Of a stretch of 64,000 bases of DNA, positions 7,863 to 16,850 are shown piece by piece; position 1 is the stretch's first letter, and each line of letters starts with the position of its first letter. The notes beneath the pieces were generated by a model. It made no database searches. It was not told the origin of the DNA and was given only the letters and a program-made list of their open reading frames with translations. Location of the stretch: contig CAYQLY010000001.1 of NCBI GenBank assembly GCA_964418605.1, positions 186,001-250,000 on the forward strand, in the 5' to 3' direction. Origin of the DNA: CAYQLY01 sp964418605. Its GTDB lineage: Bacteria > Bacteroidota > Bacteroidia > Cytophagales > Cyclobacteriaceae. The position numbers were made by a program, and so were the translations under genes.

Positions 7863-9416
7863 TTATTTTTCGCCTAATGATTGAACCCAGCCAGTTATAG
7901 TTTGAGGCGATTGGCCACCAGCATAAACTGTTAGTTGATAGAAATAAGTGCCAGGTGTAAGATTAGAGCCATTCCATGTGTTAGCATAGTTTGCGGCCTC
8001 ATATACTAAATCTCCCCATCGGCTGTAGATCTGCAGCTTATTTTCAGGATAATTTACTAACTCTTTAATTTCGAAATACTCATTTCTACCATCACCATTT
8101 GGTGTAAATACATTAGGCACTTTTAATTTTTCAGATAACTTAGAAAACTCAGGGCAGAAGTTAACAGCTATTTGTTTGCTTACAGAACAACCTTGTTTAG
8201 TTGTACCAGTAACTGAATAGATGCCTGGCTTACTTACTACCAAAGTTTGTTTGGTAGAGCCATCTTGCCATTGGTAGCTTTCAAAACCTTCCCCAGCATC
8301 TAATGTAGTATTGGATGTACAAAGATCTACACTAGATGGAGCTTGTATTTTAGCAGCCTGATTAACAGTCACTATTACCTCGTCTGTGGCTATACAGCCT
8401 TTTGCATTGGTTACTGTTACAGTATATTTTCCTGATTTTGTTACTACAAGTAAAGAATCAGTAGAGCCATCTTGCCATTGATAACTTGCAAATCCTTTGC
8501 CTGCACGTAAAGTAAGTGGTTGAGAGTTTTCACATGTGATAACATCGCTACCTAGGTTAACAGAAGGTATAGATGCGATGATTAATTTTTTAGAAACAGA
8601 TGTTGTTTTAGTAACAGTTTCTTCAACACCTCTTTTAGAAAGAGTGGTATAGGTTAGCTTTACATTATATTCTTTATCACTATTAAATATATGTGATGGG
8701 CTATTTTCAGTTGATGTATTGCTGCCAGATGTTATATCACCAAAGTCCCAAGTATAACTACTAGCCCCAATAGGTTCATTAATTGCCATAAAGCTAGCGG
8801 TTTTTTCTCCACATGAATTCTGATAGCTAAAGTCCACACAGAAATTTTGCGTAGTTATAGCTCCAGCTGGAAGGTTAGAAGCAAAGTTACAAATAAAATT
8901 TCTAGATGCGTCTAAGTCAGTTACTGTAGCAGGTATTTCAGGTAACCCTGTAAGTTGGTTATCTTTAACATCTAATGAAATTAAACTAGATGGAAGTTGA
9001 GGTAAAGAGGAAATGAAATTTTCTTTTACATCTAGAATTTCCAATAAGGGTGGAAGTTGAGGTAATGATATTAATTTATTATTAGATGCTATCAAATAAT
9101 ACAGGCCGTTTGGTAGTCTAGATGGAAATTCTTGAATATAGTTTCCAGAGCAGTATAAAAATTCTAATTTATCAAAGTATTGAATTCCATCTAAGTTGGA
9201 TATGTTTTTGCCACTTACGTCAATAGAAATAGCATTAATAATGCTTAAGTTGGTTGTATCCATTTGATCTAGCGAGTTTATGGCTAGCGGATAATTTGTT
9301 TGAATCCAGCTTCTAAAATTAGCGTCAGGTATATTGACATATTGAGCTTGTGCTACAGATAGGCCCATCAGAAGACCTACTGAGATTTTCATAATGGTTT
9401 TTGTAAGCGTTTTCAT
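7863..9416 (-). CDS. Secreted LRR-PKD-double-Ig protein with T9SS type B sorting domain (paralog 4)
   Basis: 517 residues, the longest paralog. A signal peptide (SVAQAQ, about 25) is followed by 'YVNIPDANFRSWI', five LRR units (about 65-180, e.g. PPLLEILDVKENFIS), 'NFCVDFSYQNSCG' and a PKD domain (SYTWDFGDITS). Two successive Ig-like repeats follow (GKGFASYQWQDGSTDSLLVV and GEGFESYQWQDGSTKQTLVV) before the type B sorting domain (NVFTPNGDGRNEYFEI ... YSRWGDLVYEA). The second Ig unit is absent from the other three copies, so domain number varies within the cluster. It is transcribed divergently from eno. Confidence 0.9.
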   Translation of the reverse strand: MKTLTKTIMKISVGLLMGLSVAQAQYVNIPDANFRSWIQTNYPLAINSLDQMDTTNLSIINAISIDVSGKNISNLDGIQYFDKLEFLYCSGNYIQEFPSRLPNGLYYLIASNNKLISLPQLPPLLEILDVKENFISSLPQLPSSLISLDVKDNQLTGLPEIPATVTDLDASRNFICNFASNLPAGAITTQNFCVDFSYQNSCGEKTASFMAINEPIGASSYTWDFGDITSGSNTSTENSPSHIFNSDKEYNVKLTYTTLSKRGVEETVTKTTSVSKKLIIASIPSVNLGSDVITCENSQPLTLRAGKGFASYQWQDGSTDSLLVVTKSGKYTVTVTNAKGCIATDEVIVTVNQAAKIQAPSSVDLCTSNTTLDAGEGFESYQWQDGSTKQTLVVSKPGIYSVTGTTKQGCSVSKQIAVNFCPEFSKLSEKLKVPNVFTPNGDGRNEYFEIKELVNYPENKLQIYSRWGDLVYEAANYANTWNGSNLTPGTYFYQLTVYAGGQSPQTITGWVQSLGEK

Positions 9417-9510
9417 ATTTGTAAGGGTTTAGAGTTATGAATTATAACGGAGCTTCAAATAAAAGGTTACACAAGTTTTATTTTTTTTATAGAAAGGTCA
9501 GAGATTAGCT

Positions 9511-9518
9511 TATTTTTG
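9511..9518 (+). promoter_or_regulatory. Putative -7 box of eno
   Basis: TATTTTTG fits the Bacteroidota sigma -7 consensus TAnnTTTG and lies 22 bp before the eno ATG. No clear TTTG -33 element is present at the right distance. Confidence 0.45.
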
Positions 9519-9540
9519 TGTTAAATCAACAATAAAGTAT

Positions 9541-10824
9541 ATGAGTGACATTAAATATGTGTATGCCAGACAACTATTAGATTCAAGAGGAAATCCGACT
9601 GTTGAGGTAGATATTGTTACAGAGGAAGGTTTTTTTGGGAGAGCAGCTATTCCATCGGGGGCTTCTACCGGTGCCCATGAAGCTGTAGAGCTTAGGGATA
9701 AAGATCCTAAAAAATATATGGGTAAAGGTGTATTAAAAGCGGTTAAGCATGTTAATACTATTCTTGCTAAGGAATTAGTAGGTATAAGTGTGTTTGAGCA
9801 AAATCTGATTGATCAGATTATGATAGAGTTAGATGGTACACCTACTAAATCTAAAATAGGTGCTAATGCCATTTTAGGTGTGTCTTTAGCTGTGGCTAAG
9901 GCTGCCGCAGAGGCTTCTAACCAACCCCTTTACCGCTATATTGGTGGTGTACAGGCACATACGTTGCCTGTGCCTATGATGAATATTTTAAATGGTGGGA
10001 GTCATGCGGATAATTCCATTGATTTTCAAGAGTTTATGATCATGCCGGTTAAGGCGCCTTCCTTTTCAGACGCTTTGCGTATGGGAACTGAGGTTTTTCA
10101 TCACTTAAAGAGTGTGTTGAAAAAGAAAGGCTTATCAACCAATGTGGGTGATGAAGGTGGCTTTGCTCCTAATATAGCATCTAATCAAGAAGCCATCGAG
10201 ATTGTATTAAAAGCTATTGAAACAGCTGGATATAAGCCTGGAGAAGATATTTTCATTGCTTTAGATGCGGCCAGTACTGAGTTTTATGACTCTAAAACAG
10301 GAAAATATCATTTTAAGAAATCAACTGGTGAGAAATTGTCTTCTTTAGAAATGGCTGATTTTTGGAAAAATTGGGTAAAAAAATACCCTATTATTTCTAT
10401 AGAAGATGGAATGGCAGAGGATGATTGGAAAGGATGGAAACAGTTAACGGATTTGATTGGGTCAAAAGTACAGCTTGTGGGAGATGATTTATTTGTAACT
10501 AATGTCAAACGATTAGAAAAAGGGATTAATCAATCTATTGCTAATGCTATATTGGTTAAAGTTAATCAGATTGGAACATTAACGGAAACAATAGATGCGG
10601 TTCAGTTGGCACAAAGGAATTCATATAAAACAATTATGTCTCATCGATCTGGTGAAACAGAAGACTGTACTATAGCAGATTTAGCAGTGGCTTTAAATAC
10701 TGGGCAAATTAAAACAGGTTCGGCTTCACGATCAGACCGAATGGCTAAATACAATCAATTACTTCGTATTGAAGAAGAATTGGGCGAGACGGCTATTTTT
10801 GGAAAGGATTTATTAAAAAAATAG
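9541..10824 (+). CDS. eno: Enolase
   Basis: 427-residue glycolytic enzyme interconverting 2-phosphoglycerate and phosphoenolpyruvate in the cytosol. Characteristic stretches are ARQLLDSRGNPTVEVD, IPSGASTGAHEAVELRD, the catalytic-Glu loop VGDEGGFAPN, metal ligands around ALDAASTEFYD, SIEDGMAEDDW and LVGDDLFVTN, the catalytic Lys in ILVKVNQIGTLTET, and SHRSGETEDCTIADLAVA. Full length, no anomalies. A TAnnTTTG box precedes the start and a strong hairpin follows the stop, so it is probably a single-gene unit. Confidence 0.98.
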   Translation: MSDIKYVYARQLLDSRGNPTVEVDIVTEEGFFGRAAIPSGASTGAHEAVELRDKDPKKYMGKGVLKAVKHVNTILAKELVGISVFEQNLIDQIMIELDGTPTKSKIGANAILGVSLAVAKAAAEASNQPLYRYIGGVQAHTLPVPMMNILNGGSHADNSIDFQEFMIMPVKAPSFSDALRMGTEVFHHLKSVLKKKGLSTNVGDEGGFAPNIASNQEAIEIVLKAIETAGYKPGEDIFIALDAASTEFYDSKTGKYHFKKSTGEKLSSLEMADFWKNWVKKYPIISIEDGMAEDDWKGWKQLTDLIGSKVQLVGDDLFVTNVKRLEKGINQSIANAILVKVNQIGTLTETIDAVQLAQRNSYKTIMSHRSGETEDCTIADLAVALNTGQIKTGSASRSDRMAKYNQLLRIEEELGETAIFGKDLLKK

Positions 10825-10838
10825 AGTAGGGAGTATTT

Positions 10839-10890
10839 AAAAAAGCTTGTGTGTGAGACTTTTGTTGTCTTTTATCCACAAGCTTTTTTT
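10839..10890. terminator. Bidirectional terminator between eno and clpX
   Basis: AAAAAAGCTTGTG and CACAAGCTTTTTTT form a 13-bp stem separated by about 25 nt, with T runs on both strands. It sits between the convergent stops of eno (10824) and clpX (10896). Confidence 0.8.
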
Positions 10891-10895
10891 AAAAA

Positions 10896-12131
10896 TTAAG
10901 CAACTTTAAGTTTGCTGTATTTTGATTTTGAAAATTTTTCCTCAGTGTATGTTTTAGTAATTGTATACTCATTCATTTCCTTGAGTGATGGCAATTCAAA
11001 CATCAAATCAGTCATAATAGCCTCACAAATAGATCGTAATCCTCTGGCACCAAGATTTAATTGAAGTGCTTTTTCTACAATGAAGTCAATTGCTTCTGGC
11101 TCAAAATGAAGAGCAATGCCTTCCATTTTGAATAATTTATTGTATTGTTTAATTACTGCATTTTTAGGCTCAATTAATATTTTCCGAAGAGCTGATTCAT
11201 CTAGCGGATTGAGATGAGTAATAACAGGTAGCCGACCGATGAGTTCTGGAATCAATCCAAAATTTTTAAGATCTTGAGAAGTAACATATTGGATAAAATT
11301 AGTTGTATAAAGATCTTGTTCTTCTTGATCTGCAAATCCAATAGGTCTAGTATTTAATCTACTTTTGATAACACGGCTGATTCCTTCAAAGGCACCGCCA
11401 CATATAAAAAGAATATTTTCAGTATTAACTTGGATCATTTTTTGATCTGGGTGCTTCCGCCCACCTTGTGGAGGAACATTGACGATGCTGCCTTCTAATA
11501 GTTTTAATAAAGCCTGTTGAACGCCTTCTCCGCTGACGTCACGTGTAATAGAGGGGTTATCTGATTTTCTAGCAATTTTATCAATTTCATCTATATATAC
11601 GATTCCTTTTTGTGCTGCTTCTACATCATAATCAGAGGCTTGTAGCAAGCGTGTTAAAATGCTTTCTACATCTTCGCCCACATACCCCGCTTCTGTAAAA
11701 ACAGTTGCATCTGCAATACAAAATGGTACATCTAAAATCTTGGCTATCGTCCGTGCTAAATAGGTTTTTCCTGTTCCTGTTTCACCAACCATAACAATAT
11801 TTGATTTTTCAATTACGACATCGTTATCGCTTTCTATATTGTGTTGCGAAAGTCGTTTATAGTGATTGTAGACCGCAACAGATAGTACTTTTTTGGCCTC
11901 ATCCTGGCCAATCACATACTCATCCAGGTGACTTTTAATTTCGATTGGTTTTAGTAGTTTAAAATTTGAAGATGACGATTTTTGTTTACCTGTTTTTATT
12001 TTTGCCTCTTCATTTAGTATTTGATTGGCCTGTATGACGCACTTATCACAAATATGAGCTTCAACACCTGAAATTAGAAGCTCTACATCTTTTTTATTTT
12101 TTCCACAAAAGGAACAATGGTTTTGTGACAT
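10896..12131 (-). CDS. clpX: ATP-dependent Clp protease ATP-binding subunit ClpX
   Basis: 411-residue AAA+ unfoldase that delivers substrates to ClpP. The N-terminal C4 zinc finger (CSFCGKNKKD ... HICDKCV) binds adaptors. The AAA module shows Walker A GETGTGKTYLA, Walker B IVYIDEIDKIA, the pore loop AGYVGEDVES, and sensor/arginine-finger residues in IPELIGRLP. Length is normal. It follows clpP and tig on the same strand, but a GC-rich hairpin lies between clpP and clpX, so clpX may also have its own transcript. Confidence 0.97.
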   Translation of the reverse strand: MSQNHCSFCGKNKKDVELLISGVEAHICDKCVIQANQILNEEAKIKTGKQKSSSSNFKLLKPIEIKSHLDEYVIGQDEAKKVLSVAVYNHYKRLSQHNIESDNDVVIEKSNIVMVGETGTGKTYLARTIAKILDVPFCIADATVFTEAGYVGEDVESILTRLLQASDYDVEAAQKGIVYIDEIDKIARKSDNPSITRDVSGEGVQQALLKLLEGSIVNVPPQGGRKHPDQKMIQVNTENILFICGGAFEGISRVIKSRLNTRPIGFADQEEQDLYTTNFIQYVTSQDLKNFGLIPELIGRLPVITHLNPLDESALRKILIEPKNAVIKQYNKLFKMEGIALHFEPEAIDFIVEKALQLNLGARGLRSICEAIMTDLMFELPSLKEMNEYTITKTYTEEKFSKSKYSKLKVA

Positions 12132-12178
12132 ATTTTTATTTATATTATAAAATTTAATGTTACTAATTTAGCTAAAAT

Positions 12179-12205
12179 AAATGATCCCGCTAAGCGGGAT
12201 CATTT
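12179..12205 (-). terminator. Hairpin between clpP and clpX
   Basis: AAATGATCCCGC / GCGGGATCATTT is a perfect 12-bp stem with a TAA loop. On the minus strand it is followed by TTTATTTT-like sequence only. It could be an attenuating terminator between clpP and clpX. Confidence 0.65.
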
Positions 12206-12231
12206 ATTTTTTTAGAGTAGGGGAGAGAAAA

Positions 12232-12918
12232 TTACTTTTTTGTTGGTGTTTTTTTCTCTAAAACCTCATCAATTAATCCATAATTTTTAGCTTCATCAGC
12301 TTTCATCCAATAGTCACGATCTGAATTTTGTTCAATTGTTTTCAGATCTTTCCCCGAATGTTTGGCTAATATTTGGTACAGCTCTACTTTAAGCTTTAGA
12401 ATTTCTCGAGCTGTAATTTCGATATCAGAAGCTTGTCCTTGTGCGCCTCCTAACGGTTGGTGAATCATAATACGGGAGTGCGGTAGTGCAGATCTTTTTT
12501 TTGGAGCTCCTCCTGCCAATAGCACGGCACCCATGGAAGCTGCAAGTCCTGTACAGATTGTAGCTACATCTGGGCCTACATATTGCATGGTATCATAAAT
12601 ACCTAGTCCAGCATATACGGATCCTCCAGGGCTGTTAATATATAGTAAAATGTCTTTTTTAGCATCTACTGATTCTAGAAATAGAAGTTGAGCAATGATA
12701 ATATTAGAAATGTAATCATCTACGCCTGTGCCTAAAAAGATGATACGATCCATGATTAAACGAGAGAATACATCGATTTCTCGAAAGTTAGTAGGACGTT
12801 CTTCAATTACTGATCGTGTCATGCTTTCAATGCGATGAATATAGTCATCGACTACCCAGCTGCTCATACCATGGCCTTTTACAGCATATTTTCGAAATTC
12901 ATTTTTGTCAATCATCAT
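12232..12918 (-). CDS. clpP: ATP-dependent Clp protease proteolytic subunit ClpP
   Basis: 228-residue serine protease forming the degradative chamber. The nucleophilic Ser lies in GLAASMGAVLLAGG, the catalytic His in HSRIMIHQPLGG, and the Asp in the SDRDYWMKADEA segment. 'IYINSPGGSVYAGLGIYDTM' (here LLYINSPGGSV) is the oxyanion/strand region. The N-terminal extension of about 25 residues before the conserved core is somewhat longer than in E. coli. It begins 9 bp after tig and is probably cotranscribed with it. Confidence 0.97.
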   Translation of the reverse strand: MMIDKNEFRKYAVKGHGMSSWVVDDYIHRIESMTRSVIEERPTNFREIDVFSRLIMDRIIFLGTGVDDYISNIIIAQLLFLESVDAKKDILLYINSPGGSVYAGLGIYDTMQYVGPDVATICTGLAASMGAVLLAGGAPKKRSALPHSRIMIHQPLGGAQGQASDIEITAREILKLKVELYQILAKHSGKDLKTIEQNSDRDYWMKADEAKNYGLIDEVLEKKTPTKK

Positions 12919-12927
12919 AGGGCTTCT

Positions 12928-14277
12928 TTATTTTTTATAAATTTTTTCTGCTTTCTTTTTAAAGTCTTCCAAATTTATAGTTTTATTTTTAATTGTAACG
13001 TGTTCTTTGCAATAGGAAATAGTTTTTTCGGCTATCACGCGTTCGGCTACTTCGCGGTAGTTTTTACCCTCATCTTGTTTTAAAAAAGTATCTGTGATTT
13101 TATCCAGTATCTCATCATTTAGTCCTCCAAATCCGGCATTCATATACCGTTCTTTGATAAGTTCTTTTGCCTCGGTAAGAATTTCTTCAGTCTGTATTTT
13201 AATGCCTGCTTCTTTAATGATTCGATTTCTCACCAATCCCCATCGGAGTTCTTCAGCATAAGCTTGATATTCTTTTTCAATTTGTTCTTTAGTGAATTTT
13301 TCCTGATTGATTAGATAAAGGTATTCTTTTAAAAAGTCATCAGGCAAGTCAATGGAAGCTTGATCGATGATTTCATTTTGAATTTCTTTTTTTAATAGCC
13401 ATTCACATTCACGTTGGTAGTTTTCACTTACTGTTTGTTTTACCTTTTCACGAAAATCAGATTCTGTTGTAATAGCATCTTTGCCAAATACTTTGTCAAA
13501 AAAATCTTGATTAATAGGTGCTGGCTCATTTTGAATGATATCTGTAATAAGTAGTTCGAAATCACCGCTGTATTTTTTTACCTCTTCTTCAGATAAATTG
13601 AGCATATGAGAAAGTAAGTGGTAGTCTTCTCCAAAAGCCTTTAATAAATCTATGGTTAGAATTTGTTCTTTCTTTAAACCTATATACTTCTTAACATATT
13701 TTGAGCCCATTTTATTTAATGGAAGAACGACATCTGCTTTGAAGTCAGATTTTAGATAGGTTAAGTTCCCTGCTATAAAATCGTCTTCTCCAGTGACTTC
13801 TTCCGGATGAACTCGCGTCGCGAATTGTTTCTGTAGATTTTGGATAGTTTCTTTAATAACTTGTTCATTAATTTCTAACTCATATTGAGTGACTTTGATT
13901 TTAGAAAGATTGTATTTGAACTCAGAGTGTAAGCCGAGTTTAAATTCAAATTCAAAATCTTTTTGATTTTCCCAGTCGATGGAGAGGTGTTTATCGGAGT
14001 TTGGGATAGGTTCACCTACGATGGGTAAAGCATGTTCTTTAATGTAATCCGAAAGGGAGTGCGAAACCAAATGGTTAATTTCATCAGACAGTATTTCTTT
14101 TCCATACATTTTTTGGATGACAGCGGTAGGTATTTTCCCTTCCCGAAATCCCTTTAAATGCATTTTTTTACTGTACTTTTTTAGCTTTTCATCAACTTTG
14201 GGTTGATAGTCGGTTGGTGTTAATTTAACCTTTATAAAAGCGTTGGTGTTGTTTTTTTTAGTGACTGTAATATCCAC
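12928..14277 (-). CDS. tig: Trigger factor
   Basis: 449-residue ribosome-associated chaperone. The N-terminal domain carries the ribosome-docking loop GFREGKIP (about residues 44-51). The rest is the charged, helical C-terminal region of Bacteroidota trigger factors, which often have a weakly recognisable FKBP domain. The tig-clpP-clpX order supports the assignment. The gene begins just beyond the tRNA-Leu on the same strand. Confidence 0.93.
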   Translation of the reverse strand: MDITVTKKNNTNAFIKVKLTPTDYQPKVDEKLKKYSKKMHLKGFREGKIPTAVIQKMYGKEILSDEINHLVSHSLSDYIKEHALPIVGEPIPNSDKHLSIDWENQKDFEFEFKLGLHSEFKYNLSKIKVTQYELEINEQVIKETIQNLQKQFATRVHPEEVTGEDDFIAGNLTYLKSDFKADVVLPLNKMGSKYVKKYIGLKKEQILTIDLLKAFGEDYHLLSHMLNLSEEEVKKYSGDFELLITDIIQNEPAPINQDFFDKVFGKDAITTESDFREKVKQTVSENYQRECEWLLKKEIQNEIIDQASIDLPDDFLKEYLYLINQEKFTKEQIEKEYQAYAEELRWGLVRNRIIKEAGIKIQTEEILTEAKELIKERYMNAGFGGLNDEILDKITDTFLKQDEGKNYREVAERVIAEKTISYCKEHVTIKNKTINLEDFKKKAEKIYKK

Positions 14278-14305
14278 GGTAATGCTGCTTAAGATGTTTT
14301 TACAG

Positions 14306-14387
14306 TGCGGGCGGAGGGACTCGAACCCCCATGCCGTGAAGCGCTAGATCCTAAGTCTAGTGCGTCTACCAATTTCGCCACGCCCGC
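14306..14387 (-). tRNA. tRNA-Leu (anticodon TAG)
   Basis: The minus strand folds as a type II tRNA. The acceptor stem is GCGGGCG/CGCCCGC with discriminator A, the D arm GCGAAATTGGTAGACGC, and the anticodon stem CTAGA/TCTAG with loop CTTAGGA giving TAG. A long variable arm and the T arm GGGGTTCGAGTCCCTC follow. CCA is not encoded. The class II variable arm fits leucine. Confidence 0.96.
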
Positions 14388-14583
14388 AAAAGAATGCAAA
14401 AGTACAAATTATTTTGTTTATAAAAAATAGATATTTTATAATAAGATTGTATTGAATAAGACAAAAATAACTATAAAAAAGCTATTCAGTTAAATGAGGA
14501 TTAATAAAATGCTATTTTATTTTCATCAACAACCATAAAAGAGTTTTATTAACTTTACTGCTTGATCATAGCGTATATATAGT

Positions 14584-16812
14584 ATGAGTATAGGGCCTGT
14601 TTTTACCGACGAAGAGAGTAAAGAAGTATTGCAAAGGTATCGTAAGTTGCTTCGAGCGGCAAAGCCTTTCCTCAAAGAGGGTGATACAAAACTTATCAAA
14701 AAAGCATTTAACATATCGTTAGAGGCGCATAAGGATATGCGTCGCAAGTCAGGTGAACCGTATATCGTTCATCCTTTGGCAGTGGCTCAAATTGTTGTTG
14801 AGGAGATTGGGTTGGGAACAACCTCTATTGTATCTGCATTATTACACGATGTGGTTGAAGATACGGAACTTGAGATTAAAGATATTGAGCGGGAGTTTGG
14901 GTCTAAGGTTGCTCAGATTATTGATGGATTAACCAAAATTGCTGGTGTCTTTGATCATGGCACATCGCAGCAAGCTGAGAATTTTCGAAAGATGCTTTTG
15001 ACGTTGTCTGAAGATGTTCGGGTGATTCTTATCAAGTTGGCTGATCGGTTACACAATATGCGTACATTAGATGCGATGCCTAAGGCAAAGCAACTTAAAA
15101 TTGCTTCTGAGACACTTTATTTATATGCGCCGTTGGCACATCGATTAGGGTTGTATTTAATTAAATCGGAGCTTGAAGATTTGTACTTAAAGTATGTAGA
15201 ACCTGAAACGTATCGAGACATTGTTACTAAAATTAATGAGAAGAAACACAGTCGAAATAAATTCATCAAAGATTTTGTAACACCTATCGAAAAAGAACTT
15301 GCTAAGCAAGGACTTAACTTTATTGTTAAAGGCAGGCCTAAGTCCATTCATTCAATTTGGAATAAGATGAAAAAACAGCGCATCCCTTTTGAGGAAGTGT
15401 ATGATCTATTAGCCGTTCGAATTATTATTGATACTCCGATTGAACAAGAAAAAGCAGCGTGTTGGCAAGTGTATTCGATTGTGACGGATTTTTATAAACC
15501 TAATCCCGATCGATTGCGTGACTGGATTAGCACGCCACGTTCTAATGGGTACGAATCCTTGCACACCACTGTGATGAGTCAAACAGGACAATGGGTAGAA
15601 GTTCAAATTCGTACCACGCGTATGGATGAAATTGCTGAGAAAGGGTATGCTGCACATTGGAAATATAAAGATGTTAATCAGGGTAATGTCAAAGAAAAAG
15701 CATCAGGATTGGAAGAGTGGTTGGCTCGTGTGCGTGAAATGCTTGAAAAGAGTGATATGCCAGCAGAGGAGTTTGTAGATGATTTTCGAAATAATTTATT
15801 CACAGAAGAAATATTTGTTTTTACACCTAAAGGAGAGCTTAAAACATTGCCAAATGGGGCTACGGCATTGGACTTTGCTTTTGATATTCATTCGGAGGTA
15901 GGTAAAAATTGCATTGGTGCAAAGGTGAATCAAAAGCTAGTTCCGTTGAATCATATGCTAACCAATGGAGATCAAGTTGAGATTTTAACATCAGCTAAAC
16001 AGAAGCCGAGTGAGGATTGGTTAAAGTTTGTGGTGACATCTAAAGCTAAAACAAAAATAAAAGAAGTATTACGCGAGGAGAAGAAAAAAATAGCACTAGA
16101 GGGGGAGTTGTTTGTCACTAAGAAGATCAATAAAAAAGAACTTGAAGGTCATTCGGAAGTATTGACTCATCTTAAAAATACATTTCGAACGAAAACATTG
16201 TTTGATTTTTACTATCAAGTAGGTAATGGTGTGATTAAACTCAAGGATATTCTTGATCTTAAAAAGGCGATTGAAGAAAAAACGTTATCTAAAAAAAATA
16301 ATAGTGTTGATAAACAATCAGCTTCAGCTTCAGATTCAAACACGGTAGAAACCAAAGGAGCAAATGATGTTTTATTAATTGGAGATGACTTAGATTCTAT
16401 TGACTATACGCTTGCCAAATGTTGTAATCCTATTCGTGGAGACGATGTGTTTGGATTTATAACGACTGATGAAGGCATTAAGATTCATCGCACATCATGT
16501 CCGAATGCGGTGAAGCTTATGTCGAGCTATAGTTATCGGATGATTAAAGCCAAGTGGACATCGCAAGATGAGTTGGCTTTTTTAACAGGTATAAAAATTA
16601 CAGGTACCGACCGGGTTGGATTGGTTAATGATTTGACACAGATTATTTCAAATGAACTAAAAGTCAATATTCGTTCTATCACTATTGATACAAACAATTC
16701 AATATTTGAAGGAAATATTATGTTATTTGTTCAGGATACCAAACATCTTAATTTGCTAATAGAAAAAATTAGAAATATACCTGGTGTGGTGGGTGTTGTT
16801 CGGTATACATAA
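14584..16812 (+). CDS. rsh: Bifunctional (p)ppGpp synthetase/hydrolase, RelA/SpoT family
   Basis: 742-residue stringent-response enzyme. An N-terminal HD hydrolase domain contains HDVVEDT (about residue 95) and RLHNMRTL. The synthetase domain contains RPKSIHSIWNKM, DLLAVRIII and the substrate-binding STPRSNGYESLHTTV. A TGS domain (EIFVFTPKGELKTLPNGATALDFAF), a helical linker, a Cys-rich segment (LAKCCNPIRGDDVFGFIT ... HRTSCPNA) and a C-terminal ACT domain follow. Both catalytic halves look intact, so hydrolysis and synthesis are both expected. Length is the usual long-RSH size. Nothing is obviously cotranscribed with it. Confidence 0.95.
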   Translation: MSIGPVFTDEESKEVLQRYRKLLRAAKPFLKEGDTKLIKKAFNISLEAHKDMRRKSGEPYIVHPLAVAQIVVEEIGLGTTSIVSALLHDVVEDTELEIKDIEREFGSKVAQIIDGLTKIAGVFDHGTSQQAENFRKMLLTLSEDVRVILIKLADRLHNMRTLDAMPKAKQLKIASETLYLYAPLAHRLGLYLIKSELEDLYLKYVEPETYRDIVTKINEKKHSRNKFIKDFVTPIEKELAKQGLNFIVKGRPKSIHSIWNKMKKQRIPFEEVYDLLAVRIIIDTPIEQEKAACWQVYSIVTDFYKPNPDRLRDWISTPRSNGYESLHTTVMSQTGQWVEVQIRTTRMDEIAEKGYAAHWKYKDVNQGNVKEKASGLEEWLARVREMLEKSDMPAEEFVDDFRNNLFTEEIFVFTPKGELKTLPNGATALDFAFDIHSEVGKNCIGAKVNQKLVPLNHMLTNGDQVEILTSAKQKPSEDWLKFVVTSKAKTKIKEVLREEKKKIALEGELFVTKKINKKELEGHSEVLTHLKNTFRTKTLFDFYYQVGNGVIKLKDILDLKKAIEEKTLSKKNNSVDKQSASASDSNTVETKGANDVLLIGDDLDSIDYTLAKCCNPIRGDDVFGFITTDEGIKIHRTSCPNAVKLMSSYSYRMIKAKWTSQDELAFLTGIKITGTDRVGLVNDLTQIISNELKVNIRSITIDTNNSIFEGNIMLFVQDTKHLNLLIEKIRNIPGVVGVVRYT

Positions 16813-16850
16813 AATGGATTAAAGTCGTAATTTTGGTCAGTTCTTTTTTT

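Noticed and set aside
10308..10508. Antisense frames inside eno, relA-like, hutU and other genes
   Set aside because: They follow the third-position pattern of the real gene, have no family features, and lack promoters.
16833..16850. TTG start upstream of hutU
   Set aside because: The extra residues are not family-like and the ATG at 16851 gives a normal-length protein.
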